Assembly: GCA_902362375.1 (NCBI GenBank)
Contig: CABIVS010000008.1
Location: 274,019 to 338,018 of the forward strand
Origin: Bacteroidaceae bacterium
GTDB lineage: Bacteria; Bacteroidota; Bacteroidia; Bacteroidales; Bacteroidaceae
Direction: 5' to 3'
Length of the DNA stretch: 64,000 nt
Shown here: one piece after another, positions 8,370 through 17,249 of the stretch
Numbering within the stretch: the first letter of the stretch is position 1
How the letters are laid out: each line of letters opens with the position of its first letter
Notes under the pieces: generated by a model
What the model saw: only the letters and a program-made list of their open reading frames with translations
What the model was told of the DNA's origin: nothing
Databases searched by the model: none
Position numbers and translations under genes: made by a program

Positions 8370-9575
8370 ATGAACAAAAACTTATTAAAACTGATGGTGA
8401 CTTGTGGAACGGTTTGTTTCCTGGCATGCACAGCACCTCAAAAAGTAGAAACAGAAAAATGGAGTGAACGCATGGCACGTTCCGAAATGAAACGTTTCCC
8501 CGAACCCTGGATGATTGAAAAAGCTAAGAAACCACGTTGGGGATATACCCACGGACTAGTAGTGAAATCCATGTTGGAAGAATGGAAACATACCGGAGAC
8601 AGCACATATTATGATTATGCCAAGATCTATGCGGATAGCTTGATTGATGCCGACGGACGTATCAAAACCATGAAATATCTTTCATTCAATATTGATAACG
8701 TCAACGGTGGAAAGATTCTTTTCGATCTTTATGCACAGACCGGAGACGAACGTTATAAAATTGCCATGGATACCTTGCGCAAACAAATGGCAGAGCAGCC
8801 CCGCACCAGTGAAGGAGGGTTCTGGCATAAATTGAGATACCCTCATCAAATGTGGCTGGACGGAATCTTTATGGCTTCTCCTTATCTGGTTCAATATGGG
8901 GCCACTTTCAACGAACCGGCTTTATTTGACGAAGCAACGAAACAGATTCTTTTAATAAATAGTAAGACTTATGATCCTGCAACAGGATTGTATTATCACG
9001 GATGGGATGAAAGCCGGGAACAGAAATGGGCAAATCCAGAAACGGGTTGCTCTCCTAATTTCTGGAGTCGCAGCATCGGATGGTACGGAGCGGCTATCGT
9101 AGATGTACTGGACTTCCTGCCACAGGAAACTGCCGGACGCGACAGCATTATACAGATTTTGCAAGGATTGGCAAAAACGCTTGTGAAATATCAGGATCCT
9201 CAATCCGGAACCTGGTATCAGGTGACCGATCAGGGAGCACGGGAAGGTAATTATCTGGAGTCATCTGCTACTGCCTTGTTTATCTACACTCTCGCCAAAG
9301 CTATCAATAAAGGATATCTTGGCAACGAATATATCGAACCGACAAAGAAAGCCTTTGATGGAATGGTAAAGACATTCACCCGTCTTGAAGAAGATGGTAG
9401 CTATACAATCACTAACTGCTGTGCAGTGGCAGGATTGGGCGGAGACTCGAAAAGATACCGTGACGGCTCATTTGAATATTATATCAGTGAACCGATCATA
9501 GAGAATGATCCGAAATCGGTCGGTTCATTTATTCTGGCTGCCATTGAATATGAGAAAATGACAGAGAAAAAATAA
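8370..9575 (+). CDS. GH105 unsaturated glucuronyl/rhamnogalacturonyl hydrolase, lipoprotein
   Basis: I start at ATG 8370 (401 residues) because it begins a lipoprotein signal (MNKNLLKLMVTCGTVCFLAC, Cys at 20). A TTG at 8346 would overlap the GH95 gene. The (alpha/alpha)6 fold of GH88/GH105 is indicated by KPRWGYTHGLVVKSMLEEW, by QMWLDGIFMASPYL with the conserved catalytic Asp near 163, and by PETGCSPNFWSRSIGWYG near 225. The family removes 4,5-unsaturated uronic acids left by polysaccharide lyases such as the PL1 in this locus. It is lipid-anchored, probably periplasm-facing. A palindromic repeat follows its stop. Confidence 0.88.
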   Translation: MNKNLLKLMVTCGTVCFLACTAPQKVETEKWSERMARSEMKRFPEPWMIEKAKKPRWGYTHGLVVKSMLEEWKHTGDSTYYDYAKIYADSLIDADGRIKTMKYLSFNIDNVNGGKILFDLYAQTGDERYKIAMDTLRKQMAEQPRTSEGGFWHKLRYPHQMWLDGIFMASPYLVQYGATFNEPALFDEATKQILLINSKTYDPATGLYYHGWDESREQKWANPETGCSPNFWSRSIGWYGAAIVDVLDFLPQETAGRDSIIQILQGLAKTLVKYQDPQSGTWYQVTDQGAREGNYLESSATALFIYTLAKAINKGYLGNEYIEPTKKAFDGMVKTFTRLEEDGSYTITNCCAVAGLGGDSKRYRDGSFEYYISEPIIENDPKSVGSFILAAIEYEKMTEKK

Positions 9576-9580
9576 TTTTT

Positions 9581-9653
9581 AGACACGGATTACACGAATT
9601 TCACGGCTTTTGAAATATGACTAGCAACAGCGTAATTTGTGTAATCCGTGCCT
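9581..9653. repeat. Intergenic palindromic repeat, copy 1
   Basis: AGACACGGATTACACGAATT (9581-9600) is the imperfect complement (18/20) of AATTTGTGTAATCCGTGCCT (9634-9653). The loop contains TTTTGAAATATGA, shared with copy 3. It lies between the GH105 and GH140 genes. Confidence 0.85.
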
Positions 9654-9691
9654 AATATTCGAAAACAATAAACTAAAAACGATAAAATACA

Positions 9692-11158
9692 ATGAGAAAA
9701 TTCAAGATTCTTCCTCTCTTATTGCTGTTGCTAACTTTAGTTATCCCGGCAGCGGCACAGAAGAAAACGCAAAAGACGTACATTCCCTGGAACAACGGAA
9801 AGCTTGTAGTTTCCGAAGAGGGACGTTACCTGAAACATGAAAACGGTGCTCCTTTCTTTTGGTTAGGCGAAACGGGATGGTTATTACCCGAACGCTTGAA
9901 CCGGGATGAAGCCGAATATTATCTGGAACAATGTAAACGCCGCGGATATAATGTGATTCAGGTTCAAACATTGAATAATGTTCCGTCTATGAATATCTAC
10001 GGACAGTATTCGATGATTGACGGATACAACTTCAAAAACATCAATCAAAAAGGTGTATACGGTTACTGGGATCACATGGATTATATTATCCGTACAGCAG
10101 CAAAGAAGGGTTTGTATATTGGTATGGTTTGTATTTGGGGAAGTCCTGTGAACCGGGGTGAAATGACTGTTGACCAAGCAAAAGCATACGGTAAGTTTCT
10201 GGCAGAACGTTATAAGGACGAACCGAACATTATCTGGTTTATCGGCGGAGACATCCGTGGCGATGTAAAAACCGCCGAATGGGAAGCTCTGGCCACTTCT
10301 ATCAAAGCTATCGACAAGAATCACCTGATGACATTCCATCCGCGTGGAAGAACAACTTCTGCTACTTGGTTTAACAATGCTCCCTGGTTGGATTTCAATA
10401 TGTTTCAAAGCGGACACCGCCGCTACGGGCAACGTTTCGGAGACGGTGATTATCCTATCGAAGAAAATACGGAAGAAGATAACTGGCGTTTCGTAGAGCG
10501 TAGCTTGGCTATGAAGCCAATGAAACCCGTGATTGACGGTGAACCGATTTACGAAGAAATTCCTCATGGCCTGCATGATGAGAACGAATTGCTCTGGAAA
10601 GACTATGATGTACGCCGGTATGCTTACTGGTCGGTATTTGCCGGTTCTTTCGGACATACATACGGTCATAATTCTATCATGCAATTTATCAAACCGGGTG
10701 TAGGTGGTGCTTATGGCGCTAAAAAGCCTTGGTATGAAGCACTGGATGATCCGGGTTACAATCAAATGAAGTATCTGAAAAACCTGATGTTGACTTTCCC
10801 GTTCTTCGAACGTATACCCGATCAGTCTGTCATCGTAGGACAGAATGGAGAACGTTATGACCGAGCTATCGCTACACGTGGTAATGATTATCTGATGGTA
10901 TACAACTACACCGGACGTCCGATGGAAGTTGATTTCAATAAGATCAGTGGTGCGAAGAAGAACGCTTGGTGGTACACTACGAAAGATGGCAAGCTGGAAT
11001 ATATCGGCGAATTTGATAATGGAGTGCACAAATTTCAACATGACAGTGGTTACTGCAGTGGAAACGATCATATCCTGATTGTAGTGGACAGCAGTAAAAA
11101 CTATATGGAGAAGGACTGGACAGAGTTACCGGATGCACAACAAAAATGGAATAAATAA
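9692..11158 (+). CDS. GH140 apiosidase (DUF4038 family)
   Basis: 488 residues with a signal peptide (1-22, IPAAAQ). The TIM barrel is recognisable as DUF4038/GH140: APFFWLGETGWLLPERL near 50-66, YNVIQVQTLN near 90, NIIWFIGGDIRGD near 180, and the probable catalytic Glu in VIDGEPIYEEIPHG near 283. A C-terminal beta domain (about 400-488) is the usual putative collagen-binding domain of the family. Characterised GH140 members cleave the D-apiose-to-galacturonate bond that attaches RG-II side chains A and B to the backbone. Context strongly supports this. It is co-directional with the GH105 upstream and GH78 downstream, but flanked on both sides by palindromic repeats that may process or attenuate the transcript. 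Confidence 0.9.
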   Translation: MRKFKILPLLLLLLTLVIPAAAQKKTQKTYIPWNNGKLVVSEEGRYLKHENGAPFFWLGETGWLLPERLNRDEAEYYLEQCKRRGYNVIQVQTLNNVPSMNIYGQYSMIDGYNFKNINQKGVYGYWDHMDYIIRTAAKKGLYIGMVCIWGSPVNRGEMTVDQAKAYGKFLAERYKDEPNIIWFIGGDIRGDVKTAEWEALATSIKAIDKNHLMTFHPRGRTTSATWFNNAPWLDFNMFQSGHRRYGQRFGDGDYPIEENTEEDNWRFVERSLAMKPMKPVIDGEPIYEEIPHGLHDENELLWKDYDVRRYAYWSVFAGSFGHTYGHNSIMQFIKPGVGGAYGAKKPWYEALDDPGYNQMKYLKNLMLTFPFFERIPDQSVIVGQNGERYDRAIATRGNDYLMVYNYTGRPMEVDFNKISGAKKNAWWYTTKDGKLEYIGEFDNGVHKFQHDSGYCSGNDHILIVVDSSKNYMEKDWTELPDAQQKWNK

Positions 11159-11172
11159 ATAATTATATTATG

Positions 11173-11252
11173 AGGCACGGATTACACGGATTTCACGGTT
11201 GCTTTGCGCAATCATATTTCTAAAAACCGTGTAATCCGTGTAATCCGTGCCT
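11173..11252. repeat. Intergenic palindromic repeat, copy 2
   Basis: 28-nt arms at 11173-11200 and 11225-11252 pair with one mismatch (motif CACGGATTACACGG). The centre is the reverse complement of that in copy 3, so this copy lies in the opposite orientation. It sits between the GH140 and GH78 genes. Confidence 0.9.
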
Positions 11253-11276
11253 AAATTTATAGATGAAAACCTACTT

Positions 11277-14200
11277 ATGAATAAAAGAATATTTATATTA
11301 TTCCTATTTTCCCTTCTGCTCTTTACCGGGTCCATATACGCAGCCATAGGTATCACTGACCTGCGAACAGAACAGTTGAAAAATCCGGCAGGTATCGATG
11401 TGCGCCAACCTCGATTGAGTTGGCGCATCGAATCGGATGGACAGAATGTGATACAAACTGCGTATCACATTCTTGTTGCATCTTCCCCGGAGCTATTGGA
11501 ACAAGGAAAAGGGGATATCTGGGATTCAGGAAAGATTGAATCTGACGCTTCCCAATGGATCGCTTATCAAGGAAAAACGCTAAAGCGTAATGCTCCCTAC
11601 TATTGGAAAGTGAAAATCGACACCAACAAGGGGACAACAGATTGGAGTACTCCGGCTTTCTGGACTACAGGACTGTTTAATGAAGCAGATTGGCAAGGGC
11701 AATGGATTGGTTTGGATAAAGCCGCTCCCGGAGACAGCGAAACACAATGGAGCCGCTTGGCAGCCCGCTATCTCCGCAAAGAATTTGCATTGAAGAAAGA
11801 AGTAAAACGTGCCACAGTACACATTGCCGGAATGGGATTGTATGAACTGTTTATCAACGGACAACGTATCGGCAATCAAGTTCTGGCTCCTGCTCCTACC
11901 GACTATCGGAAAACGATTCTGTACAACACCTATGATGTCACATCGTTGCTTCAAACAGAGAATGCTATTGGAGTAACTCTCGGAAATGGTCGTTTCTATA
12001 CGATGCGCCAAAACTATAAACCGTATAAGATACCGACTTTCGGCTATCCTAAGCTTCGGTTGAATCTGATTGTGGAATATGCAGACGGCAGCAAAGAAAC
12101 GATTGCTTCAAACACCACTTGGAAATTGACAACTGACGGTCCTATCCGTAGCAATAATGAATACGATGGTGAAGAGTACGACGCCCGTAAAGAATTAGGA
12201 AACTGGACTCAAACCGGGTATGATGATAAAAGCTGGATGCCGGCACAACGTGTGAGCATTCCTTCGGGAACATTGCGTGCGCAAATGATGCCCGGTATGA
12301 AAGTCACAGAAACGTTGAAACCTGTTTCCATTAAAAAGCTCGGCAATAAATATATCTTGGATATCGGTCAGAATATGGCAGGATGGGTACGTTTCCGAGT
12401 TAAAGGACAGGCTGGTGACAGTATCCGCCTCCGTTTCGCAGAAAGTCTGCAAAGCAATGGTGAACTTTACACCAGAAATTTCAGGGACGCCCGTTCTACA
12501 GATGTATATGTTGTCAGTGGACGCGAAACAAAAGATGCTACCTGGGCACCTCGTTTTATCTATCATGGATTTCGCTATGTAGAAGTTAGCGGTTATCCGA
12601 ATGCGAAGGCTGAAGATTTCGTTGCTGAGGTAGTAGAAGATGAAATGGAGCATACCGGAACTTTCAACTGTTCTGACGAGACTCTGAATAAGATTATCCG
12701 TAATGCATTCTGGGGAATCCGGAGTAATTATAAAGGTATGCCGGTAGACTGTCCACAACGGAATGAGCGCCAGCCATGGTTGGGCGACCGTACCATGGGG
12801 TGTTGGGGAGAGAGTATGCTTTTCGATAATTATGCCATGTACACCAAATGGACGCGTGACATTCGCGAAGCACAACGTGAAGATGGCTGTATTCCTGATG
12901 TGGCTCCGGCATACTGGAATTATTACTCGGATAATGTGACCTGGCCTGCCGCTTTACCTATGGCCTGCGACATGCTTTTCACTAACTTTGGAGACAAACG
13001 TCCGATCGAGGAGAATTATCCGGCTATCAAAAAATGGGTATCTCATATCCGCGAATACTACATGACAGAGGAATATATCATCACCAAAGATAAATATGGT
13101 GACTGGTGTGTTCCACCCGAATCACTGGAGTTGATTCACAGTAAAGACCCATCCCGCAAGACTGATGGAGATTTGATCGCAACCGCTTATTATCTAAAGG
13201 TACTGCAACTGATGCACCGCTTTGCAAGTCTGCAAGGACTGGAAGCTGACGCAAAAGAATGGGAAGATTTGGAACATCGCATGAAAGATGCATTCAACGC
13301 CCGTTTCCTACACGTAAAAGAAAGCACCTCACTCGTGCCGGGACATGCCTTATATCCGGATAGTATTTTCTATGGCAACAACACGGTTACTGCCAATATT
13401 TTGCCACTTGCCTTCGGACTGGTTCCTAAAAATCAGATCAATGCGGTAGCCCAAAATGCTGTGGCTTCTATTATTACGACCAATAAAGGACATATAAGTA
13501 CCGGAGTAATCGGCGTACAATGGTTATTGCGTGAATTGAGCCGCCGTGGACATGCCGATGTAGCTTATTTACTGGCTACCAATAAAACATATCCTTCTTG
13601 GGGATATATGGTTGAAAAAGGTGCTACCACTATTTGGGAATTATGGAATGGTGATACAGCCAATCCTGAAATGAACAGTGGTAATCACGTGATGCTTTTA
13701 GGCGATTTATTACCTTGGTGTTTCAATAATCTGGCAGGTATTCGTGCAGACCGCTGGAAGTCCGGTTACAAACATATCGTTTTCCAACCGGCTTTTGAAA
13801 TCCAGGAGTTAAGCAATGTGGATGCATCATACATGAGCATCTACGGGAAAATAACCAGTCGGTGGGCAAAGACTCCTACTCATTTGGAATGGGACATCGA
13901 GCTTCCTGCCAATACAACAGGTGAAGTGCACCTACCGGATGGACGGAAGGAAAATATCGGATCGGGAAAATATCACTTCAGTGTAGACATCCCCACCCGG
14001 AATACGGCTATTCTAAGTGATGAATTCCTGTACGAGAAAGCTTCTTTCCCCGAATGTCACGGAGCTACGATTGTAGAATTGAAGAACGGTGATCTCGTAG
14101 CTTCTTTCTTCGGAGGAACCAAAGAACGCAATCCGGATTGTTGCATCTGGGTATGTCGTAAGCCGAAAGGTTCCAAAGAATGGACTGCCCCAAAGCTTGC

Positions 14201-15143
14201 CGCTGACAGTGTGTTCTTGCTCAAAGATTCACAAGCTGCATTGGCTGGAATCGATTCAACTTGTACACCTGTGAAAGATGAGAAAGGAAAACTTATTGCC
14301 CGCAGAAAAGCTTGTTGGAATCCGGTTCTTTTCCAGATTCCCGGAGGTGACTTGATTCTGTTCTATAAAATAGGTCTGAAAGTGAGTGACTGGACAGGAT
14401 GGCTGGTTCGTTCACGTGACGGAGGAAAGACTTGGAGCAAACGCGAACCGCTTCCGGAAGGTTTTCTTGGACCTATTAAGAATAAGCCGGAATATATCAA
14501 TGGGCGTATCATCTGTCCTTCCAGTACGGAAGGAAGTAACGGATGGCGTATTCACTTCGAGATTTCCGATGATAAAGGCAAGACCTGGAAGATGGTAGGT
14601 CCACTGGATGCCGAGTTATCCGTCCCCACCCAAAACCGCAAAAAAGGTGGCATGAATGTGGACGATCAGGAAGGAGGAGAAGCGATCAGAGGAGAAGGAG
14701 CCAAACCTGTTTATGCGATACAACCTAGTATTCTGAAGCATAAAGACGGGAGATTACAGGTACTCTGCCGTACACGTAATGCACAAGTAGCAACTGCATG
14801 GAGCAGCGATAATGGTGATACGTGGAGTAAAGTAACGCTGCTGGATGTTCCGAATAATAATTCCGGAACGGATGCTGTGACAATGAAAGACGGCAGACAC
14901 ATACTTATCTACAATAATTTCTCTACATTACCCGGAACTCCGAAAGGTCCGCGTACTCCGCTTTGTGTAGCCGTATCAGAAGATGGCATCAACTGGAAGC
15001 CTGTTCTTACATTGGAAGACAGTCCGATCAGCCAATACTCTTATCCTAGTATTATCCAGGGAAAAGACGGAAAACTGCATGCCATTTACACTTGGCGTCG
15101 CCAACGAATTAAATATGCAGAGATAGATCCGACGAAGTTTTAA
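11277..15143 (+). CDS. GH78 alpha-L-rhamnosidase fused to a sialidase-fold (BNR_2) domain
   Basis: The ATG at 11277 gives a proper signal peptide (MNKRIFILFLFSLLLFTGS); a GTG at 11247 lies inside the palindromic repeat and is rejected. 1288 residues. Residues ~25-905 are a full GH78: Ig-like N-terminal region, VDCPQRNERQPWLGDR in the barrel and GATTIWELWNGDTANPEMNS near its end. Residues ~914-1288 are a six-bladed BNR_2 domain with three Asp boxes (SRDGGKTWS, SDDKGKTWK, SSDNGDTWS) and conserved GPIKNKP, CPSSTE, NSGTDAVTM and YTWRRQRIK. Two exo-activities are predicted, a rhamnosidase and a glycosidase for an ulosonic acid. RG-II chain C is Rha-Kdo, which would suit such a pairing, but that is inference. 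It is periplasmic and followed by a strong terminator. Confidence 0.88.
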   Translation: MNKRIFILFLFSLLLFTGSIYAAIGITDLRTEQLKNPAGIDVRQPRLSWRIESDGQNVIQTAYHILVASSPELLEQGKGDIWDSGKIESDASQWIAYQGKTLKRNAPYYWKVKIDTNKGTTDWSTPAFWTTGLFNEADWQGQWIGLDKAAPGDSETQWSRLAARYLRKEFALKKEVKRATVHIAGMGLYELFINGQRIGNQVLAPAPTDYRKTILYNTYDVTSLLQTENAIGVTLGNGRFYTMRQNYKPYKIPTFGYPKLRLNLIVEYADGSKETIASNTTWKLTTDGPIRSNNEYDGEEYDARKELGNWTQTGYDDKSWMPAQRVSIPSGTLRAQMMPGMKVTETLKPVSIKKLGNKYILDIGQNMAGWVRFRVKGQAGDSIRLRFAESLQSNGELYTRNFRDARSTDVYVVSGRETKDATWAPRFIYHGFRYVEVSGYPNAKAEDFVAEVVEDEMEHTGTFNCSDETLNKIIRNAFWGIRSNYKGMPVDCPQRNERQPWLGDRTMGCWGESMLFDNYAMYTKWTRDIREAQREDGCIPDVAPAYWNYYSDNVTWPAALPMACDMLFTNFGDKRPIEENYPAIKKWVSHIREYYMTEEYIITKDKYGDWCVPPESLELIHSKDPSRKTDGDLIATAYYLKVLQLMHRFASLQGLEADAKEWEDLEHRMKDAFNARFLHVKESTSLVPGHALYPDSIFYGNNTVTANILPLAFGLVPKNQINAVAQNAVASIITTNKGHISTGVIGVQWLLRELSRRGHADVAYLLATNKTYPSWGYMVEKGATTIWELWNGDTANPEMNSGNHVMLLGDLLPWCFNNLAGIRADRWKSGYKHIVFQPAFEIQELSNVDASYMSIYGKITSRWAKTPTHLEWDIELPANTTGEVHLPDGRKENIGSGKYHFSVDIPTRNTAILSDEFLYEKASFPECHGATIVELKNGDLVASFFGGTKERNPDCCIWVCRKPKGSKEWTAPKLAADSVFLLKDSQAALAGIDSTCTPVKDEKGKLIARRKACWNPVLFQIPGGDLILFYKIGLKVSDWTGWLVRSRDGGKTWSKREPLPEGFLGPIKNKPEYINGRIICPSSTEGSNGWRIHFEISDDKGKTWKMVGPLDAELSVPTQNRKKGGMNVDDQEGGEAIRGEGAKPVYAIQPSILKHKDGRLQVLCRTRNAQVATAWSSDNGDTWSKVTLLDVPNNNSGTDAVTMKDGRHILIYNNFSTLPGTPKGPRTPLCVAVSEDGINWKPVLTLEDSPISQYSYPSIIQGKDGKLHAIYTWRRQRIKYAEIDPTKF

Positions 15144-15164
15144 ATTGAACCGTCATCTGAATAA

Positions 15165-15202
15165 AATCGACCGCTCCTTTGTCCGCAAAAGAGCGGTCGA
15201 TT
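15165..15202 (+). terminator. Terminator of the plus-strand RG-II operon
   Basis: AATCGACCGCTC (15165-15176) pairs perfectly with GAGCGGTCGATT (15191-15202) over a 14-nt loop, followed by a short T-rich stretch, 22 bp after the GH78 stop. Confidence 0.8.
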
Positions 15203-15203
15203 C

Positions 15204-15235
15204 TTTGTATTTATCCATTTTATATTTTACATTTG
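15204..15235 (+). promoter_or_regulatory. Bacteroides promoter for the SDR gene
   Basis: TTTG (15204-15207), a 20-nt spacer and TACATTTG (15228-15235) fit the TTTG-N19-21-TAnnTTTG consensus exactly, 20 bp upstream of the ATG at 15255. Confidence 0.8.
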
Positions 15236-15254
15236 CCAATAAATAAAAAGAACG

Positions 15255-16142
15255 ATGGCAGATAATTATATAGAAAGACAACAGGAACAATATGAAGCCA
15301 GAAAGGCTGCTTGGAAACAAGCACAGAAATATGGTAAGAAGAAATCTACAACAGTTCATCCGGCTGAATCGGCTTCGTGTACTCCAATGACCTCCAAATC
15401 AGCCCCCTCCAAAAGAAGAGTATTTATAACAGGGGGAGCGGAAGGTATAGGCAAGGCAATAGTAGAAGCTTTTTGCCTGTCCGGCAATCAAGTCGCTTTT
15501 TGTGATATAAATGAAATAGCGGGACAAGAGACTGCAAAAGCAACCGGATCTATATTCCATAAAGTCGATGTCAGCGATAAGGATGCACTTGAAAGTTGCA
15601 TGCAACGTATTCTTTCCGATTGGAAGGATATTGATATCATTGTCAACAACGTCGGTATCAGTCAATTTTCGTCTATCACCGAAACGAGCGTAGAGGATTT
15701 CGACAAAATTCTTTCTATCAATCTACGCCCTGTATTTATCACCTCCCGCCTGCTTGCCATACATCGTAAAGAACAGTCTTCTCCTAATCCATACGGCCGG
15801 ATTATCAATATCTGCTCCACACGTTACCTGATGAGTGAACCGGGAAGTGAAGGTTATGCAGCCTCTAAAGGTGGTATCTATTCTTTAACTCATGCACTGG
15901 CCTTGTCGTTATCCGAATGGAATATCACCGTCAACTCTATTGCTCCGGGATGGATACAAACTCATGATTATGACCAACTCCGACCGGAAGATCATTCACA
16001 GCATCCTTCGCGACGGGTAGGCAAACCGGAAGATATTGCCCGTATGTGTTTGTTTCTCTGTGAAGAAAACAATGATTTCATCAATGGAGAAAATATCACG
16101 ATTGACGGAGGAATGACGAAAAAGATGATTTATCCGGAGTAA
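15255..16142 (+). CDS. Short-chain dehydrogenase/reductase (SDR)
   Basis: 295 residues, cytoplasmic. A classical SDR: TGGAEGIG nucleotide loop (59-66), D84 after strand 2 (favours NAD(H)), NNVG at 131-134, catalytic S188, Y201 and K205 (YAASK), and a C-terminal INGENITIDGG. It has an unusual ~53-residue polar, lysine- and glutamine-rich N-terminal extension before the Rossmann fold (ERQQEQYEARKAAWKQAQ) that is not part of the family core. It has its own promoter and a terminator in front, so it is separate from the glycosidase operon. Position suggests oxidation or reduction of a sugar from RG-II, but the substrate is unknown. Confidence 0.85.
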   Translation: MADNYIERQQEQYEARKAAWKQAQKYGKKKSTTVHPAESASCTPMTSKSAPSKRRVFITGGAEGIGKAIVEAFCLSGNQVAFCDINEIAGQETAKATGSIFHKVDVSDKDALESCMQRILSDWKDIDIIVNNVGISQFSSITETSVEDFDKILSINLRPVFITSRLLAIHRKEQSSPNPYGRIINICSTRYLMSEPGSEGYAASKGGIYSLTHALALSLSEWNITVNSIAPGWIQTHDYDQLRPEDHSQHPSRRVGKPEDIARMCLFLCEENNDFINGENITIDGGMTKKMIYPE

Positions 16143-16240
16143 CTTGAGATGATATTATTACCTCTGTAACAGATATAATAATATCTATTATTGCCCAATA
16201 TTATATTTATCAGATACAATGATATGTCTTTATCATATCA

Positions 16241-17020
16241 TTAATCACCATGAGACTCTTGCAACACGCTTCGGGTAACTTCCACTCCTGTCTTCACTAT
16301 CGAAGCTGCATGATGAAACTCCAACATATCATAGGTATCGCCGGACATCTGAATTAAGATATCCGGCTGACAACGCTCTATCTGGTAACGAGTGATTTGT
16401 TGCATCATCATTCTTGAAGATTCTGTCAATAGATTATAAGGAGATATTTTCTTTTTCTTTCCGGAATCGAGGGGTGCATTCACATCGACAGCTATCAGGA
16501 TATCTCCTTCAATGCGTTTTACATGAGCCAATGGAAGAGGATTCAGAATGCCTCCGTCAATCAGAACCATACCGTCTTTTCTCAACGGACGGAAAAGCAT
16601 GGGGATGGAAATAGATGCACGGATAGCTTCATGTAAGCTCCCCCTGTCAAACCTCACTTCCTGATCGCGGACAATATCCGTAGCCATTGCTACATAAGGG
16701 ACAGGCAGGTCTTCAATATTCATGTCCGGAATAATCTGTTTCAGTTCTTTGATAAAACGGTCACCTTTCACCAATCCATCCCGGCTTAAGGTAATATCCG
16801 CCAATTCCCACATCTTACGTTTATCCCAACTATATAGCCATTCCTTACATTCTTCCATCTTTCCTGAAGCGTACATCGCCCCCACCATAGCTCCCATCGA
16901 GCTTCCTGCAATAGAAGTGATCTCAAAATTGTGACGGAGCAATTCTTCAATTACTCCTATATGTGCTATCCCACGTGCTCCTCCCATAGAAAGGACCAAT
17001 GCTACTTTTTGCTTATCCAT
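16241..17020 (-). CDS. Patatin-like phospholipase family protein (RssA-like)
   Basis: 259 residues with no signal peptide. It has the complete patatin Ser-Asp dyad: oxyanion-hole GGARGIAHIG at 13-22, nucleophile elbow G39-S-S41-M-G43, and D155 in IDGGILNP. Length and the MATDI / RASISIPMLF segments match the bacterial RssA/YjjU-type lipid acyl hydrolases. It is cytoplasmic or peripheral to the inner membrane, and probably a housekeeping passenger between the two arms of the RG-II locus. It converges on the SDR gene; an AT-rich short palindrome (16218-16242) overlaps its stop. Confidence 0.88.
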   Translation of the reverse strand: MDKQKVALVLSMGGARGIAHIGVIEELLRHNFEITSIAGSSMGAMVGAMYASGKMEECKEWLYSWDKRKMWELADITLSRDGLVKGDRFIKELKQIIPDMNIEDLPVPYVAMATDIVRDQEVRFDRGSLHEAIRASISIPMLFRPLRKDGMVLIDGGILNPLPLAHVKRIEGDILIAVDVNAPLDSGKKKKISPYNLLTESSRMMMQQITRYQIERCQPDILIQMSGDTYDMLEFHHAASIVKTGVEVTRSVLQESHGD

Positions 17021-17124
17021 ATCATCTACATTTCAAATAGTTATCTACAAAATAACACATTTTCAGCGAAAAAGATGTTTAGTAATCGTGAAGAAATAAT
17101 TTATAGCGGCGTTTTATGAGAGAT

Positions 17125-17179
17125 AAAGCTATGCTTTAGAGATGATAAAGCTATGCTTTGTCTGTTGCAAAGCATAGCT
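17125..17179. repeat. Array of 13-nt palindromic-family units at 22-nt spacing (A)
   Basis: AAAGCTATGCTTT occurs at 17125 and 17147, and its reverse complement (AAAGCATAGCT) at 17169, giving an exact 22-nt period. It lies in the 229-bp gap between the patatin and esterase genes. Units 2 and 3 can pair into a hairpin. A second array with the same period is at 53351-53406. Confidence 0.85.
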
Positions 17180-17249
17180 CTATTATATTCTTCTTAATTG
17201 TCCCGGATTATACTCCGATATATAGGAAGGAAAAAGGTCTTACCCCTAT

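Noticed and set aside
9581..9653. Palindromic repeat as a plain rho-independent terminator
   Set aside because: No T-run follows, and it recurs as a family with a conserved loop in both orientations.
9884..11071. 395-codon minus-strand frame opposite the GH140 gene
   Set aside because: Shadow of a well-supported GH140 gene, with no family pattern of its own.
11247..11276. GTG start for the GH78-BNR protein
   Set aside because: It lies inside the palindromic repeat. The ATG at 11277 begins a normal signal peptide.
14020..15143. True sialidase activity for the BNR_2 domain
   Set aside because: The Asp boxes show only the fold. The locus is for plant RG-II, which lacks sialic acid.
17125..17179. 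Repeat array as a CRISPR
   Set aside because: Units are 13 nt, only three, in mixed orientation, with ~9-nt spacers; no cas genes are present.
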